Source: Hyperoplus lanceolatus
Lineage: Eukaryota; Chordata; Actinopteri; Uranoscopiformes; Ammodytidae
Assembly (NCBI GenBank): GCA_026929865.2
Contig: CM049400.1
Coordinates: 25,200,501-25,264,500 of the forward strand
Direction of reading: 5' to 3'
Length of the DNA: 64,000 nt
Below, piece after piece: positions 1 to 13,980 of this stretch. Positions within the stretch are counted from its first letter, which is position 1, and every line of letters starts with the position of its first letter. The translations under genes were made by a program, and so were the position numbers. Under the pieces are notes generated by a model, which did not search any database, was not told the origin of the DNA, and saw only the letters and a list, made by a program, of their open reading frames with translations.

Positions 1-397
1 TAGGCCTAAGTAAAACATATTACCCTATTCACCTGCAGTGTGACCTCCATTACTTATCCTATACTTTGAGAGGGGATAACCACTAAAAACAAAAGCTACC
101 AATATGAAAGGTTTATCACATCAACACCTCTTCTAGGGATGTATAGGATATACAATACCTACCAATAAGAGACATTTTGGGACTTGGCCCATGGACTATA
201 ACGTAAAATGCTAGCTTGTTATCCAATCGGCTAACGTTACTCCAGGCTCCAGGCAAACAAAACCATTAAGCTAACATGACGTTAGCTTAATGTAGACGTA
301 GCCTACCTTTTTAAGAATGCTTTGTAACATGTCACCGCAAACTTTACTTCATGCAATAAAAATCATAAGAACAATATTGAGCTGGTAGTTTGCTAAC

Positions 398-504
398 CTC
401 TTTTTGTCGTCTGCCTGTCCATTTCGGCCCGTTGACATGGTGTTCGTCTCCTTGTACATTGTGGCTTCTGTCCAGTGGTTTTCTTCGACGTCTTCACGGC
501 CCAT
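398..504 (-). CDS. possible first coding exon of an unidentified antisense gene
   Basis: Read on the minus strand, an ATG at 504-502 opens 35 codons plus 2 nt: MGREDVEENHWTEATMYK, then ETNTMSTGRNGQADDKK. They end at AAGAG|gttagc, a usable donor. TATATAG lies about 90 bp upstream of the ATG (594-601), and the leader between them is GC-richer than the surroundings. Further in-frame ATGs at residues 16 and 23 make the start ambiguous. I do not recognise the protein, and frame openness over 107 bp is weak evidence. If real, it would be a nested antisense gene in pde3a intron 1, or it would show that pde3a exon 1 is arranged differently. It could be chance. Confidence 0.22.
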
Positions 505-593
505 TGGTTTTTATAATAAAGGATTGAGGTGCTCCTCTCAACTTCACGTGCAGCTCTGGAGGATCTTGCGCCTCCCCTGTGTTGTCAAATGTT

Positions 594-601
594 CTATATA
601 G
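594..601 (-). promoter_or_regulatory. TATA-like element upstream of the possible antisense exon
   Basis: The minus strand reads TATATAG about 90 nt before the possible ATG at 504. The site counts only if that exon is real. No CpG island is evident. Confidence 0.15.
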
Positions 602-2825
602 AGATAGAGTGGTTGCTGTTCCGTGCATTTTAACCTTATTTGGAGAATACTTCAACCCCCATACATTTTTTTTCAGCTTGGTAAAAAATAGACAAATTCA
701 ATGTGGGTTGCCAGATCTGTCTAGTAACGTCCTGTAATTAGTGAGAAAAAACATGACTGGATGAGGGCATTTACAAAAACAAATATATCATTAATTAAAT
801 AAAAAATCTTGAGTGTGTTCTGAGAAAAGGTTGGCCTATCAGTAATTTAATTAGCCTATTTATTCCTAAAAAATAAAGCCTATCCTATGTATAAGGCTAA
901 CTGAAATTGATTAATCAGAAATACAATATTTGAAGAAACCAACATTAATATGTCTTCTAAATTTCAAAAGGTCAAAGTATGTGGTGAGTGTAAAAGTTTA
1001 GTTGACACATTTTTACTTATTTCTAACCATCAGACCTGGCAACTTCCGAGCCTTGGAAAGGTGCTTGTGCTGGTGCACAGCTGAACAAATCTTATTTATT
1101 TCAAAACATTTCCTCATCTAAACAACTTAATCATTTGAAGATTGAATGAATTTTACAAAATGTATTACTTTTGGTTATTAAGAAGTCCACCTGGAAGGCT
1201 TCTGCAAAGCTTTTGGTTCCAGATAAATTGGTTATCCATGCTACCATATTAAAGTGAAATAATGCTCTTAACCCGTCTTAGTTCATCGTTAGGTAATGAT
1301 CTATAAATATATCATAATGTTGTGACTTTACTTAGCAGGACACATAACTATTAATTAATGTATGGGACTTCAAATTCACGGTTTTCAGTGTTGGTAATTC
1401 ATTAATTAATAGTATTAATACATTTTAAGAAACATGTCTGAGTTAATCTGTAATAGATGTCTTAGGTAAGCAATTATCATTAAAGACTCAGTCTGTAATT
1501 AAGACTGACTTCTGATTAGTTACTGATGGAGTAACCATTCATTCATGGCTGAGTCCTCCATGAGTCTTACATGAGTCCTATATTAACTCAGGATGAACTG
1601 AGCATTAATTAAGCATCAATTAATGCTGATGAGTGTCTACGTAATATAAAGCCTTACCGAACTTTTAGTTACAGTTACAGAACTGCTTATTCCAGCTTCA
1701 AATTATGGTTGTGTTAATTGTGAACTTTTTTCGATGGGTAAGGTGGGCAGTGGGCACCAGGTTATTTCTTCCTGCTGCTCACATCACTGCCAGGAATGAG
1801 CCACACCAGAGGAGTGGAGCTTGTCAAACGTTGTGTCCCCAAACTGTGCTGACCTCGGCCATCTCATTAAACTATGTTCTGGCACCTCTTGCCTGTATAA
1901 ATAAATACATATCAAACTCATAGAGGTGATTGCAGTGCAGAAGATTGTAATGGCAACAGGGCAATATTTGTTGTTTGGTCAAGTAGAATCCAGAAAGGAT
2001 TTTGTATGTGTGTAAACATGTATACATTTCTTAGTGGGACTGTAGCCGTCTAAGCTCTAACATATTGTGTGCATTTTAAGTAGCCACGCTAGAGATTTGC
2101 ACAAATATAATACTGTCTACCATTGATTTTAATAAAAATCATAATTGCTTTTGACATATTTTTCGTCCAAAGATCCCAAAAAACATTATTGAGCAATGCA
2201 TCAAGCAATTATTTTCCTCTTTTAAAGGACGGACAGTTTAATATTTATTTTTTATTCAAAAGAATAAGCCTAATGTTTATTGTCTTAAGACATGAAATGT
2301 CCCTTAATAAAATAAAGTCGGAAATTTGGAAAATGTTGTGCATTTTGTTTTTGCTGCTAGTATTTGACAGTGTTTGATACTAGGTGCTTTCGGTTCTACA
2401 GCTGTGTGAAACAAGAACATGTGTGTGCAATTTGGAAGCGGTGTTTGCGTTCTTTAGAGGATGGGCAGGTTAATAGGTGCCGCTACGTATCCGGTACGAC
2501 AGGTCATCACTTTGGAGGACTGAAACGCAACTCGTTGGGCTTTCATCTCGAAATTTATCCTCCTGAAGGGCCTTTTCAATCACACGAGGAGCCCACCTTA
2601 AGACAGTGATCCCTTACATGAGGGGACATTCCTGTGCCTGCCCCGGCGCAAAATGAACTGGAATGTGCAGGTTGAGCAGAGCCTGAAGGACGGGCCTGTG
2701 GGCTCATTCACCCAGCCCTCCCCTTCCCGCACAGCCTGACCTGAGCCAACACCACCATCCTGGGCTGTCACCAGGTGTGCAGCTGGCCTCTGCTGAATGA
2801 ATAGACACTCTCACATCGCCCCGGG

Positions 2826-2828
<3 letters not shown>
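602..2828. other. AT-rich intronic DNA without recognised genes
   Basis: Read as part of intron 1 of pde3a. Around 1350-1625 the octamers attaattaa, attaatta and relatives recur, together with reiterated 'gagtc/gactc' phrases, giving a low-complexity look typical of old repeats. The small open frames (1705-1923, 2123-2609) show no family signature. Confidence 0.5.

Positions 2829-2916
<88 letters not shown>
2829..2916. repeat. (TG)n microsatellite, ~88 bp
   Basis: Uninterrupted TG dinucleotides. The His/Thr and Cys/Val open frames across it are translations of the repeat, not genes. Confidence 0.98.
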
Positions 2917-2919
<3 letters not shown>

Positions 2920-4861
2920 AGGGAGGTAGAAGCAGAGAGAGAGGGGGCAGATTAGTCCTAGACGTAAATAGCTGCACTAGAATGTGTGAAAAACAAATGG
3001 AAGAAACAACAGTTAATTTCCCCTCTCAGAGTGTGTGCATGTGCTCATACCAATTGGGGACTGTGTTGTCCCCCAAAATGTTACCTGATGGTCTTTGATT
3101 TGTGTCCTGTGTTCAGAGTGGATGTCTGAAGCTAATCCCTCAGGTCCAGTCTGGCCATTGTGTCTGTAGTAGGGCAGCAGCGACTGTGGCCTGCTCTGTT
3201 TCTGCTGGAGCTGCTGCTATGACTCATTTAACAAGCAGGAACATGTTGAACCCCTCTGACTGGGGCTGTCCAGTAAATCCAAACATGGTCGGCAATTAAT
3301 TGATCATATATTTCAGGGAGCATGACAAGAAAGGCTGTTTTCACTAATGGATGGTTAGACCCACTGCTCGGATATCACATGTATTGTATTTGATTCAAAT
3401 TCTTCATGCAGTGTACACTTTCCCCTCTAAGCATTACAACCTCCTCACCACAGAACTGTGGCACATCGTGTCCAAAATACCAACGGTCGAAGAAATACCA
3501 AGGCTCTTTACTTTAGTTACCTAGTAAAAGTCATGGATTGAAAGTATAACCAAAGTACATGGTTTTGACAGCAGATTGTACTCACTGATTGGCCACTGCC
3601 AGAGTTATGTCGTTCAAGCTCATTTTACATCTTATTATCTTCCTGTCACAATGTATTATATGTTATGAAGTGAACTTGTGATTTGTATCTGCAAAAGGAA
3701 CAAGTGACTGTCAACTAAATGTAGGGGAGTAAAAACTTACAATATTTCCCTCTGTCAGCGAGCGGCATGTCTGTCTAGCCCCAATGGCGTGGTACGAGGA
3801 AATGTGTTGTTGTAACCTCTGCCTGGAGGAGCCCTCCCTCGTCAGTCCAGCCCACTGCCTCACTGGCTCGCCATGAGTCTGTCTGTCCATGCAGCTTACA
3901 AGGCTCCTGCTGTTCCCTGCTAAACGCTATGTTTTACTCTCTAAATATGTAAGAGCCAGAGAAAAAAAAATCTGTCTGTACATCTGTCTGTCAGTCAGGT
4001 TTTTTTTTCACCCCTTCCTGGGGCGAGAATTCTCAGGGTTTGGGTTAAGGGTTGTTTTTGCCCAGTCGCTTTCAATTAGTATGATATTAATAGTGTAATG
4101 TATAGCTGTGTAGCGCCATGCTGAGTTTATATGATGGTATACATACAGTGTCTGCATGATTTGGATTTTTATGGACACACCGTGTACAAACAAAATACCA
4201 ATGTTGGAATGCTGGTTATGATGCTCAGTATAACGGCAAGGACACATTTTGAAACCACTTTGGTCACATTTCTGAATCTACTCTGCAAACAGAACCCGCT
4301 CACAGCTCAGAGAAATCAGTTATTTTTATTTATTAAAAATGCCAATAAATGTGGAAGGAAGTAAACATTTGAAATCAGTCAGCTGTTGTTTTGAAAGTTT
4401 AAAAAAAAAATGTTGTCCTGTGATTATAGTGTTTCCTATGTATCTGTTTTTGTTAGCACCAGTCCTTGTAGAAAGAGGTGTGTGTGGAAAATGTTTAGGG
4501 ATTTGTGCATTGTCACTTATTAATGTGGGAAGCTAGAACTAAAATAAAGAAACTTCTTTCCCTTCAATGTGCTAAGCCCAATACATATTTTATCATATTT
4601 CTAAAGTAAATGTCGTCTCAAGTTAACATTCTCTTGTGAGGAAAAGACATCCAGAGGGGCCTGAAATATTTCCACACTTGTATTATTCATTTTGAAAGTA
4701 TGAGTGTCTTCTCAGTTGTTAAAGAGTTTGTGAGACGGAGACAGGAGCTTTGGCTTGTCCTCAGTCCGTTCTGCCAAGTCCCGGTTCCGATTTTTTGTCT
4801 GTCAGGAGTTTGTTAAAGTGGTGACCCCCTTACAGTAAGTCTTTCCTCTAAGCTGCAAACA
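2917..4861. other. intronic DNA, nothing recognised
   Basis: Mixed-composition unique-looking sequence between two microsatellites. Short open frames show no motif. No RNA gene or transposon end was seen. Confidence 0.4.
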
Positions 4862-4883
4862 TACACACACACACACGCACGCA

Positions 4884-4977
<94 letters not shown>
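4862..4977. repeat. (CA)n microsatellite, ~116 bp
   Basis: CA dinucleotides with a few gcac interruptions at the left end. Confidence 0.97.
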
Positions 4978-4978
<1 letters not shown>

Positions 4979-6223
4979 CCTCATTGATTTGTTGCTACTA
5001 TGCTCTGCATTGCCTGGAAACACTAAACGATGTCAAGGCTGACGTGTTCTTGTGTAGGTGACATCCGTTTATACTTGGACACAATTGATGGCTTAGAACA
5101 GCAGGCTCTTCCGTGCTGTGTGTGTTCAGACAAGTCCTGTGTGTTGGAGATAGATGGTTGTTGGTTCCATCACCCCTTCCTGCCAAAGATAGCCAAGCTC
5201 ACTAGCTGATTGCTTTATGTAGCGCAGGTCAACCCTCATCAACGGATGCTGTTTGGGGTCCCGTTTTCGGCTGCAAAATAACAAGTGAGAAAAGTCGGGC
5301 CTCGACAACTTGTTAGCCTCGTTGATAAGTGATATCGCATTGTTTTGTAAAACTTCAAATTCATTACTTTTTGTTGCCATTTGTCTGCCAAGATAACACA
5401 GCCACATGCTGCTCTGGGTACAGAGAGGATGAAAATTGAAAATGTCAACTTGCAACAACGTTACTGAGGTTAGAATAGGCACACTTTGCCTTTATTTTAA
5501 TGGTTATGTCTTGGTCTGGTAAGGTTTCTCTCTCCACACACTCTCTCTATCTACATAATGTTTTCCATTAGCTGCTGTTCCATTCATACTCTGGCTGATC
5601 CTTGCGTTGTCTCCTTTGGGACTGGAGGGAATCTATACACCTACTGTAGTAAACACACCTACCGTCTTCACTTCTTTCTGCTTTTTTATTTTATTTTTCT
5701 ATGATGTGTCCTCTTCTGTTCACAGTAGGAAGAGTTTGGCGTCAGGTCCTCAGGCAGTTTAGTATAGCCTCTGATCCTGGATCACAAAAATGCCTCTTAA
5801 ACCACATTGCAGATTTACTATTTAATAGAGCATTGCTACCAGCGTTGTCTGTCTGTAATTCTGCACCTTTATTTTTTATCTCAGTCTCATTTGTTTCCTT
5901 TTTGAGCTAATTTGAGAATGTGTGTTGATGTTTTGTCATATAATGCAATCAGCCCTTCACCTTGCGCCTCACCGTCATTGTCGGACCGACCTCTGTGTTA
6001 AGAATAGAGAATTGTGAGAGGTTTGGCAGGTGATTCATCAGGGCTTTGGAAAGAGAGCGTTTCCATTATAAGGTCGAGGAATGGCATGTGGTGGTTTTGG
6101 CAAAGCTCCACAAACTGGAGAGGCAGAAGGACTTCTGACGTCATCGGGAAACGTGACCCACTTCGCAAGAGGGGAGAAGCCTTGGGCTGGTTGAGCAGAT
6201 GTTGCACAGATGAGCCCCCACAT
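4978..6223. other. intronic DNA, nothing recognised
   Basis: Contains a 118-codon minus-strand open frame (5126-5482) with no recognisable domain, signal or codon bias; treated as chance. Confidence 0.4.
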
Positions 6224-6254
6224 ACACACACACACACACACACACACGCATGCA

Positions 6255-6329
<75 letters not shown>

Positions 6330-6334
6330 GCACG

Positions 6335-6368
<34 letters not shown>
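6224..6368. repeat. compound (CA)n/(GCAC)n microsatellite
   Basis: CA repeats interrupted by a gcac tetranucleotide block near 6247-6272 and by cgcgcgcgca near 6340; alternating purine-pyrimidine throughout. Confidence 0.97.
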
Positions 6369-8191
6369 AAGACACGCAAATTTTCTACTCTGCCTTCATT
6401 TTCCATTAAAATAGCCAAGAATCCACGGCACAGGAACTTTAGGCTATAGGTTTCCTTCTGGTTTTGCGGTCGTGCACAGGCGTTAACCGATGTGGACATC
6501 AGATTGTGCACTTACAAAAGAGGTACAGCATGACAAAAGGCTGGCTGTTAAGAAGACGTCTGACACAGCTCCTACTGTGTGCCTCTGGGCTACATTGCTC
6601 CTCTTATGTAAGGTGGATGTATGGAAGACGAGTTGATGTCGGGCCCAAGAGAAACACTAGTTTAGTTCTCCACTGGCTCCATCCTGCCCCATCAGCCAGG
6701 GGCAATCTTCTCCTCCTCCTCTGTGCCATCACTGTCAAACGTTACATAAAGCCTTTCTCTCTCTTTTCTCTTGAGTTGGCGAGACGTGTTATAGTGCAAA
6801 AGGCTCTCTTAAGCTCTTTGCTATTTGCACATTTTAATAAAAACTGTAAAGACCGTAGTGCCTGTTCCATGAGATACGGGTAAATCGCACAGCATCCAGT
6901 GCCACAAAATGTAAACCACAGCTTTTTGGTCTGCTCTTATTATTTTTCTTTTAGCTTGGGATCACAGGTGTTGCTTGTCACACCATCCTTCATCCTCATT
7001 GTGTTTTTGGGTTTTACTTTTTGTTTTATTCCTTCCTTACCTAAGTTTTATTTTTTTCATAGGTTTTTTTTAATGCTCCTCCATGTGAATGTGAACTCAG
7101 TCCCCTGCAGGAGATGATAATGTTTCGTTTAATCTGATTTCAGCCCCTAAACCTGATACACACATCACCATTTGTGGTGTAACCGATCCACTACATAATT
7201 TGCGGTAATGAGAGGGGGAAAAATACTCAGGCATTTCACAAATTTTTGTTGATTAAATCAACTAACAACACTATGTTCACAATGCTCGCAGCAATTTTTT
7301 TGTTGGAGAAACAGTCCAGCCTGCAATCTGAGACTCCATGTTATTTGTATTTAAACCTCACAGTTTGACTTATTCTCCTTGTAAACATGTAATGTCAAAG
7401 CATTTCCCCCCAACAATCTTTCCGATTGTTTGAACTTCTGTCTGATAAATGTTTTTTGTTATAGTCATCTATGTTGTATCTAAGTTTTTTGCTGCCCATA
7501 ATTGGGTCAGAGATTTTTCACCCATTTCAAATAAATTGCATTGTTGCAAAACCTGCCAAGCCACAGCTGGCAGTCACTTCCCCAATTTCTAAAGCGAAAT
7601 CTGCCTAATATGCCAGATCTATGGAAAAGTAAATACCATTGCATATTGGTCTCAATCATACGCTTTGGCATGTGTGCTATTGATACATTAATACTGTTTA
7701 GTTTTTAATCTAACTCTGTTTGGCAGCCACGTCATCTTCATTTGTTATTTTTTCCCCTGGGGACGAGTCTGGGGGCTATATCGTTTCACGCGTCTGCTCG
7801 GTCCTGTGGAGGGGTGGGGGGGTGGGGGGGCCTTGTGTTCACAATTCAGACAAAGTCCAGGAAACAAAATGGCTACTCCAGTGAGAGGCTGCACGCTCGT
7901 GCTGTTTATGATGAGCTCATTATTTCTGAAATGTCAGTGGTAATGAAGATTGGTCACCTTCAAGAAGCAACTCAATTTACTGTGACTGAGGTCTTTACGT
8001 TTACAGCTCCTAGTGGCTGTAAACTCTGCTGCTGCTGAGGCACACATACTTGACAACATTACATGCTTACAGAGATTATTCTTGCTTCGTTTCACGTGTG
8101 CCCAATGTTGTTGCTGGTCGGCAGGAGTGCGCCTGGTTGTCGACAAACAGACAACATTCAGTGAACACACCCGCTCATGCATGCACTGAAA
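6369..8191. other. intronic DNA, nothing recognised
   Basis: Unique-looking sequence. The 139-codon frame at 6464-6883 has no domain signature. A short poly-G run lies near 7810-7830. Confidence 0.4.
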
Positions 8192-8388
<197 letters not shown>

Positions 8389-8970
8389 CAGACACACATA
8401 CACACCTACAGTATATGTAAAGTGGGGCCTGTTGCCTGTGATGTTGCTACAGATGTAATAAGCATGCATTCATTTCCATGTTGGCAGAATGTTAAGATTG
8501 ATTCAGGGGGCCGCTAGATGAAAAGGTCAGCGGGCTTGTTTTGAGTGAGTGTAAGATTTCCATCATCACGCTGCACGCTCTACCAGGTCCAGTCCAAACT
8601 ACACAAACAGTGTCTCTGAAGCCCTTGACAGTCTTGATTCTGCCATTAAGTCAATAATCTGCCCTCACTCACTCTCTCCCTCCCCTCCTCCTACTCCTCC
8701 TCTCTCTCTCCTCCCCTCTCTAACGACTGAACTGTTGGTTTACGTACTTCCCTTTTTACTTACCCTCAACAACACTTGTCCAAACAGCAGCATAACTTTC
8801 CCCCGTATGTGTTTCCCTTTCTCCCACCGTACCATTTTCCACAATTCCTTTTCCACTTTATTCGACCTCTCCCCATTTCTCACCCGGCACCTTTCATTGT
8901 TTCCAAACGGTGGCGAAACATATTGAGGGAAATGTGTGGAACGTTAGAGTCTGTTGTTTGCACGGAGAAA

Positions 8971-8971
<1 letters not shown>

Positions 8972-9059
<88 letters not shown>
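8972..9059. repeat. (CA)n microsatellite, ~88 bp
   Basis: Pure CA dinucleotide. A smaller CA/GCAC tract follows at about 9229-9252. Confidence 0.97.
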
Positions 9060-9062
<3 letters not shown>

Positions 9063-11265
9063 AGGAGGAACTGTTCCAGGAAAGTGGCATCTGTGCAGCC
9101 CATTAGACAGGGATTCAGTGGACCTGTGCGGGCCTTTTTACATATGGTGGTCAGCTGCTGTAAAGGAACTGGAACCAGGGGTCACATTCGAGAGGAAACA
9201 TTAGGGGAGATGATGCATGTTGGAGACACACACACACACACGCACGCACGCACATTTCAGAGTCCTGCAGTGCCCCTGGTAGCTTTGCTCTGGCCAAGTC
9301 GTTTATATGCACAGGGCCTGGCTGCAGGTTGGAGAAGGCAGCTACCCTGTGGGCTGCAAATAAATCCTCATTCTCACACATTTGGAGCCTCAGCAAAGTT
9401 CTAACACTCATCCCCTCCTGGGTCACTCTTTGAATCACGAGCCCTGGGAAGGTTGACATTTGTTTTACGGAAGTCTGAAGATCATAAGCAAAGGGTATGG
9501 AGAGAGTGACCTCTGGAGTGGCCTCTCATCAGTAGCAACACAATTATTATCGCAGGGAAAGTCCAGCCGGCTGTAATGATTGCTGCAATGGCTCTCTAGA
9601 GTGCAGGTCTACTTGGACTTCAGTAAGAGAAGAGAGAGAAGGAAGAGTAGTAGTGGGAGAGTGGAGGATTGTTTTGTGAAGGTTTTTGGGAAGTAAAGTA
9701 GGGAGGAGGCCTGCTCTTCAGACCCTGCAGCTGTGATTCATTAGTATATTTGTGTTGCTAGGGTCTGAGTTGACTGGACCATGTATGGACCCAGGCCAGG
9801 CCAAGCCCTGGATTATCAGGCCAACAGTTCTGCGTTCATATCTTCTTTTCTCACTGTTTTTATACCAGTGTGCATAGAGACATTCCTATTAAAGGTGTTA
9901 ATGGTTTATCTGTATATATGGCTCACAACAAGTTTGTTTACATTTTTGAGGGAAATTTAGACAAAAATCCAGAATTCTTTTTTTTCAATATTGAAATAAA
10001 TAAAAAGTTCAGCAGAAAATGTTAATGCTAATCATGCAAAACATTCATAACCATTTTAAGAGTAGATTTTCAATTTGTGCTGTCTTTCTGCAATCATTTT
10101 TGATACTTTAAGGTATCTCTGGCTGATCTACAGCTTACTCAGCTCTTCTGCCAAACCTTTTTCTTCACCATAGCTCCGGCAACAAGGTAAACTTGTTTAC
10201 TGTGGACTACAGTCAACAATGTGTTCAACAGCAGGAACAGAGAGAGCAAAAATCTTTATGAAAATAATCCTGTGAGGATGAGACTTAATTGTTTTTTATT
10301 GCATTTTGTGTATTCTCCTTAAATACTAAAACCCTTGTTTTCAAAAGTTGCCATCTTTTGATAATGAAGCTCACACATGTTTAACGTATATTTTATTATG
10401 TTATTTTGATATCCCACTAAACAGGCAGCTGGTGAATAGGAGGAAGATTGTTGTCACACTACATCTTTGTTTGTTTTATGCGATCTAACGCATTGTTGTT
10501 GTTTTGATAATGAAACGTCTTGTCTTGTAAGACAATTACTTTACTCTATTATTGTAATGATTATCAATATCATTTAAGATTATTACAAATAGTTCTCTCG
10601 AGTCGAAGTTGATTAGCTACAGAAACATTGTCTGGCCCGTAGCAGGCCATGTGATATTACACTAAGGGAACAAATCTGACTATTAGCACATTACTAATCT
10701 GAAAATATTTAGTGTCCAGGCACAACTAAGTTCAAATGAAAAAGGGACTGACTAAAAGATGATAGACATTCTTTAATACTAATTTCATAACTTCACTTGT
10801 AGCTTGTAAAATCAAATAATTGTACTGCCATGAAATTGGAGTACATTGCCCATTTAATTTAATATGCTACATTTATGAATGCAGTTGAAAGAATTATGAT
10901 TATACTTTTCAGAAGCAAGTCAGTAAGAAATTACATTTTGAAAGTAACTCAATCGCCCTCTCTCTGATCATGTTTGGCGAGCCTCTCACGTTTTTGAAAT
11001 AGTTAGTTATAGCCAGGTAATGCCATTAGAGTAATAGTTTTAGAGAAAAGCGTTCCTTCTGGGTGGTATGCAGTCGGTCACGGTGATATTATGAGAGGCA
11101 TGGCCCTCTGGGAGGACCCTGCTCCCGTTGTTTGAATGTGTGTTGTGTCAGAGCAGAGCACCTGGTCGGAGCCTCAGGCAGCGGATGTGGCTGCACATGC
11201 TGCATGAATACGAGACTCGTTAAGTTCAGCTGGCCTGCCAGGTGGATGGCAACTTGTTTCGGTGT

Positions 11266-11268
<3 letters not shown>
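9060..11268. other. intronic DNA, nothing recognised
   Basis: AT-rich from about 9880 to 11000 without a transposon end, RNA gene or convincing frame. Confidence 0.4.

Positions 11269-11341
<73 letters not shown>
11269..11341. repeat. (CA)n microsatellite, ~73 bp
   Basis: Pure CA dinucleotide. Confidence 0.97.
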
Positions 11342-11343
<2 letters not shown>

Positions 11344-12699
11344 CACTGCATGGATGTACACATGTGTGCTTGCTCAAATAAGACACGTTCGCTCACTTTG
11401 CAGGGGAAAGGGAGAGTCATGGGCTTGTGAGCCTCTAATCCGATCAACTCAGATATGGTATCATTGTAACCAAATTAGTGATGGCACAGAGTATAGTATA
11501 TCGTGTTTTGGCCAGAGCTCAGTCACATTTGTGACAGTGAAGTGATATGGAGCACTTGTCTCAAATGCAATAACTGAAGTTGCGTCATGCTCATCAAGGA
11601 CAGTTAAAACAAACTAAAAAACTGATACTGCAGAGGGACATAGACTGACACTTGATGAAGCTCACACATGAAACGTCTTGTACAAACAGAGACAAACGGA
11701 TACTTCTGACTGGAACTGTTGAAGTCACTCAGCTGCAGTTACAATGTGTCTTTTGATCAGTGCTTGATCTCGCTTACAGCAATTTTTCAAGAAGAAACAA
11801 TAAGCAGTGTCATTACAAAGAGAGTTTTTTTTATTAATGTGCTTATGAAATGAAACTAGAATAGTGTTGATGTCTCTCCTTTCCATTTGGTCATAATTAT
11901 AGCTCATTAAGACAAGTGACAATTCATCTTACAAACAGAGGGGAAAATCTGATCTAAAAATAGTTAAGAATACTTGTCAACAGTAAAATGTTCTGAACAA
12001 TTAAAAAGTGATTCTTCTGAGTTTTCTGTGCTGTTCTCATTGCAAGAAGCCAAATATTTTTTTTTGCCTAAAGCCTGAATGTGATGGAAGAGCTAGAGTC
12101 AACAATCTTAATTGGTGGGAATTGGACCCAGTGACATTTTTGCAAATATCTCGAGGTCTGAATTGAAGGTTGGCATGTTAGTCCACATCAGTGATATGGT
12201 TCAGGGTTAATACACATGTTGTTCACATGTTGGTCGCCTTATTAAGAGTTCTGTGAAAGACAGACTTGTAAATTGATATGTGAATAAAATAAAATAAATA
12301 ATGATACCTGTTTAATGAGAAAAATAAAACAACTCTGAATGAGGACATTTTTATTTGCTGAGAAAACATTATTTGTCTGGACACCACTGATACAGTAAAC
12401 AGTATATCTTGGTTTTATATGATCACAGCCAGCCTAAGCTTTTTGAGTTCTGGTGACTCTTGCTGTCATCTGTCTGGAGCCTATGGTCTGGCCTCACCTA
12501 ATGGTCTTTGTGGTGGGAATGTGAAGGGCCCCAGTAATGGAGTCTGGGTCACATGTTTTTCTCGACATTCTCTTCTCTGATTGGCTCGTGGTTCCTAATT
12601 ACCAGAGTGACTGTTTATCCACACTGTTTGCCTGGATCCTTATCAGCCCTAACAGTGTTTTAACTCCCAGTGGAGAATGTGTGGGAGATGGCGAGAAGG

Positions 12700-12701
<2 letters not shown>
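11342..12701. other. intronic DNA, nothing recognised
   Basis: AT-rich unique-looking sequence; short frames only. Confidence 0.4.

Positions 12702-12779
<78 letters not shown>
12702..12779. repeat. (TG)n microsatellite, ~78 bp
   Basis: Pure TG dinucleotide. Confidence 0.97.
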
Positions 12780-12780
<1 letters not shown>

Positions 12781-13224
12781 GTGACGCTCAATAGTGTACA
12801 TGCCAGCATGCATGCTTGATGTACTTTGTCAGACATGGGTCAGAGTGTATGGAATGCAGAACACACAGATTCTGCCAGTGATATCCTTGCTGTGGTTGTG
12901 CTGATGAGGTAGTGTGTTTGCCCTCCTCGTTTTTTGAAAAGAGTCACTTTTGTGGTCCACAGTCACTCATGTTGAGGTGTTAGCGCCCAAGCAATGAGTG
13001 TTTGGGTTACTGCCTCCACACCAAGGTTATCAAGCAAACGTTGAATTTGCACATTTTGCATTCCAAACCAGGAGCCCTTGTAAAACTGTGACGATTTTCC
13101 TGAGTCTGGATTGTAAAAATGTTCATACAGTGTATCATCAGTCTGCTTTTTATTAAAGGTGGAGCTGCTCCAATGAGTTGGTACTTAGAGTGTGTGTATA
13201 AAAGTGTTTTCCCATGTGCTGTTG

Positions 13225-13225
<1 letters not shown>

Positions 13226-13270
<45 letters not shown>
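13226..13270. repeat. (TG)n microsatellite, ~45 bp
   Basis: Pure TG dinucleotide, ending in gcgctcgcgc. Confidence 0.95.
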
Positions 13271-13274
<4 letters not shown>

Positions 13275-13579
13275 TCGCGCATATGCAAGCATGTGTGTAA
13301 CATGAGCTCTGGCCATGAGTAATGGTCCCTGTTTTATTGGCCCGCTCCTCAACAGACTCTATGAGTAATCACATAATGCCTTCTCTGACGTCAGAGCTGT
13401 TTCCATGGTAACAGTGCTCCCCACTCTGGGGAGGTGCGTTCATTCTTCTTTTTTTTGTTCCTTTCCCCCACATCTCGTCCTGTTTGCGCTCAAAGCTCCG
13501 GATGGAGACATTACTCCTCCAGGCTAAAATCACCTCCCCCTAATCTATAGTACCACGACCTGCTCGTATGATTAAAGCC

Positions 13580-13980
13580 ACACACTTTGCTCTATTTTAC
13601 CTTCCACTTCTTGTTGTCATTTCATTTCATCCCTTTCCCTCACTCGAAGCCTCTCCCTCTCTTTTCCACTGTCCCTATTTCGAAAATCCTCTGTCTCTTC
13701 TTGCCTCCCAGCTCCCTCTCTTTCATGATTAGCTCCCATTTTACTCTCTGTCCTCTCCCTTCCTCTCCCTTCTCCTTTCTTCTCTTCTCCAAACTCTGTA
13801 ATGCCCGGCGAACAACCTCTCCCATTTCCACACCAGATGTATTCATTTTTTTCTCCCTGCCTTTCATGCACTGTCGATTTCCACTGAACGGCCGACCCCT
13901 GTCCTTTTCTACAGGCTCTTCCTCTTTGCAGTTTTGCGTTTTGCTTTCTCTTCCCCTCGCTCTGGAGCGAAGACGGGCTT
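13580..13980. repeat. pyrimidine-rich low-complexity tract
   Basis: About 400 bp dominated by C and T on the + strand (cctctccctctcttttcc and similar), with brief mixed interruptions. The long frames here (13587-14003 +, 13617-14045 -) are rich in Ser/Phe/Leu or Arg/Glu because of this bias and are not supported as genes. Confidence 0.7.

Noticed and set aside
5126..5482. 118-codon minus-strand frame
   Set aside because: No recognisable domain or neighbouring exons; random open frame.
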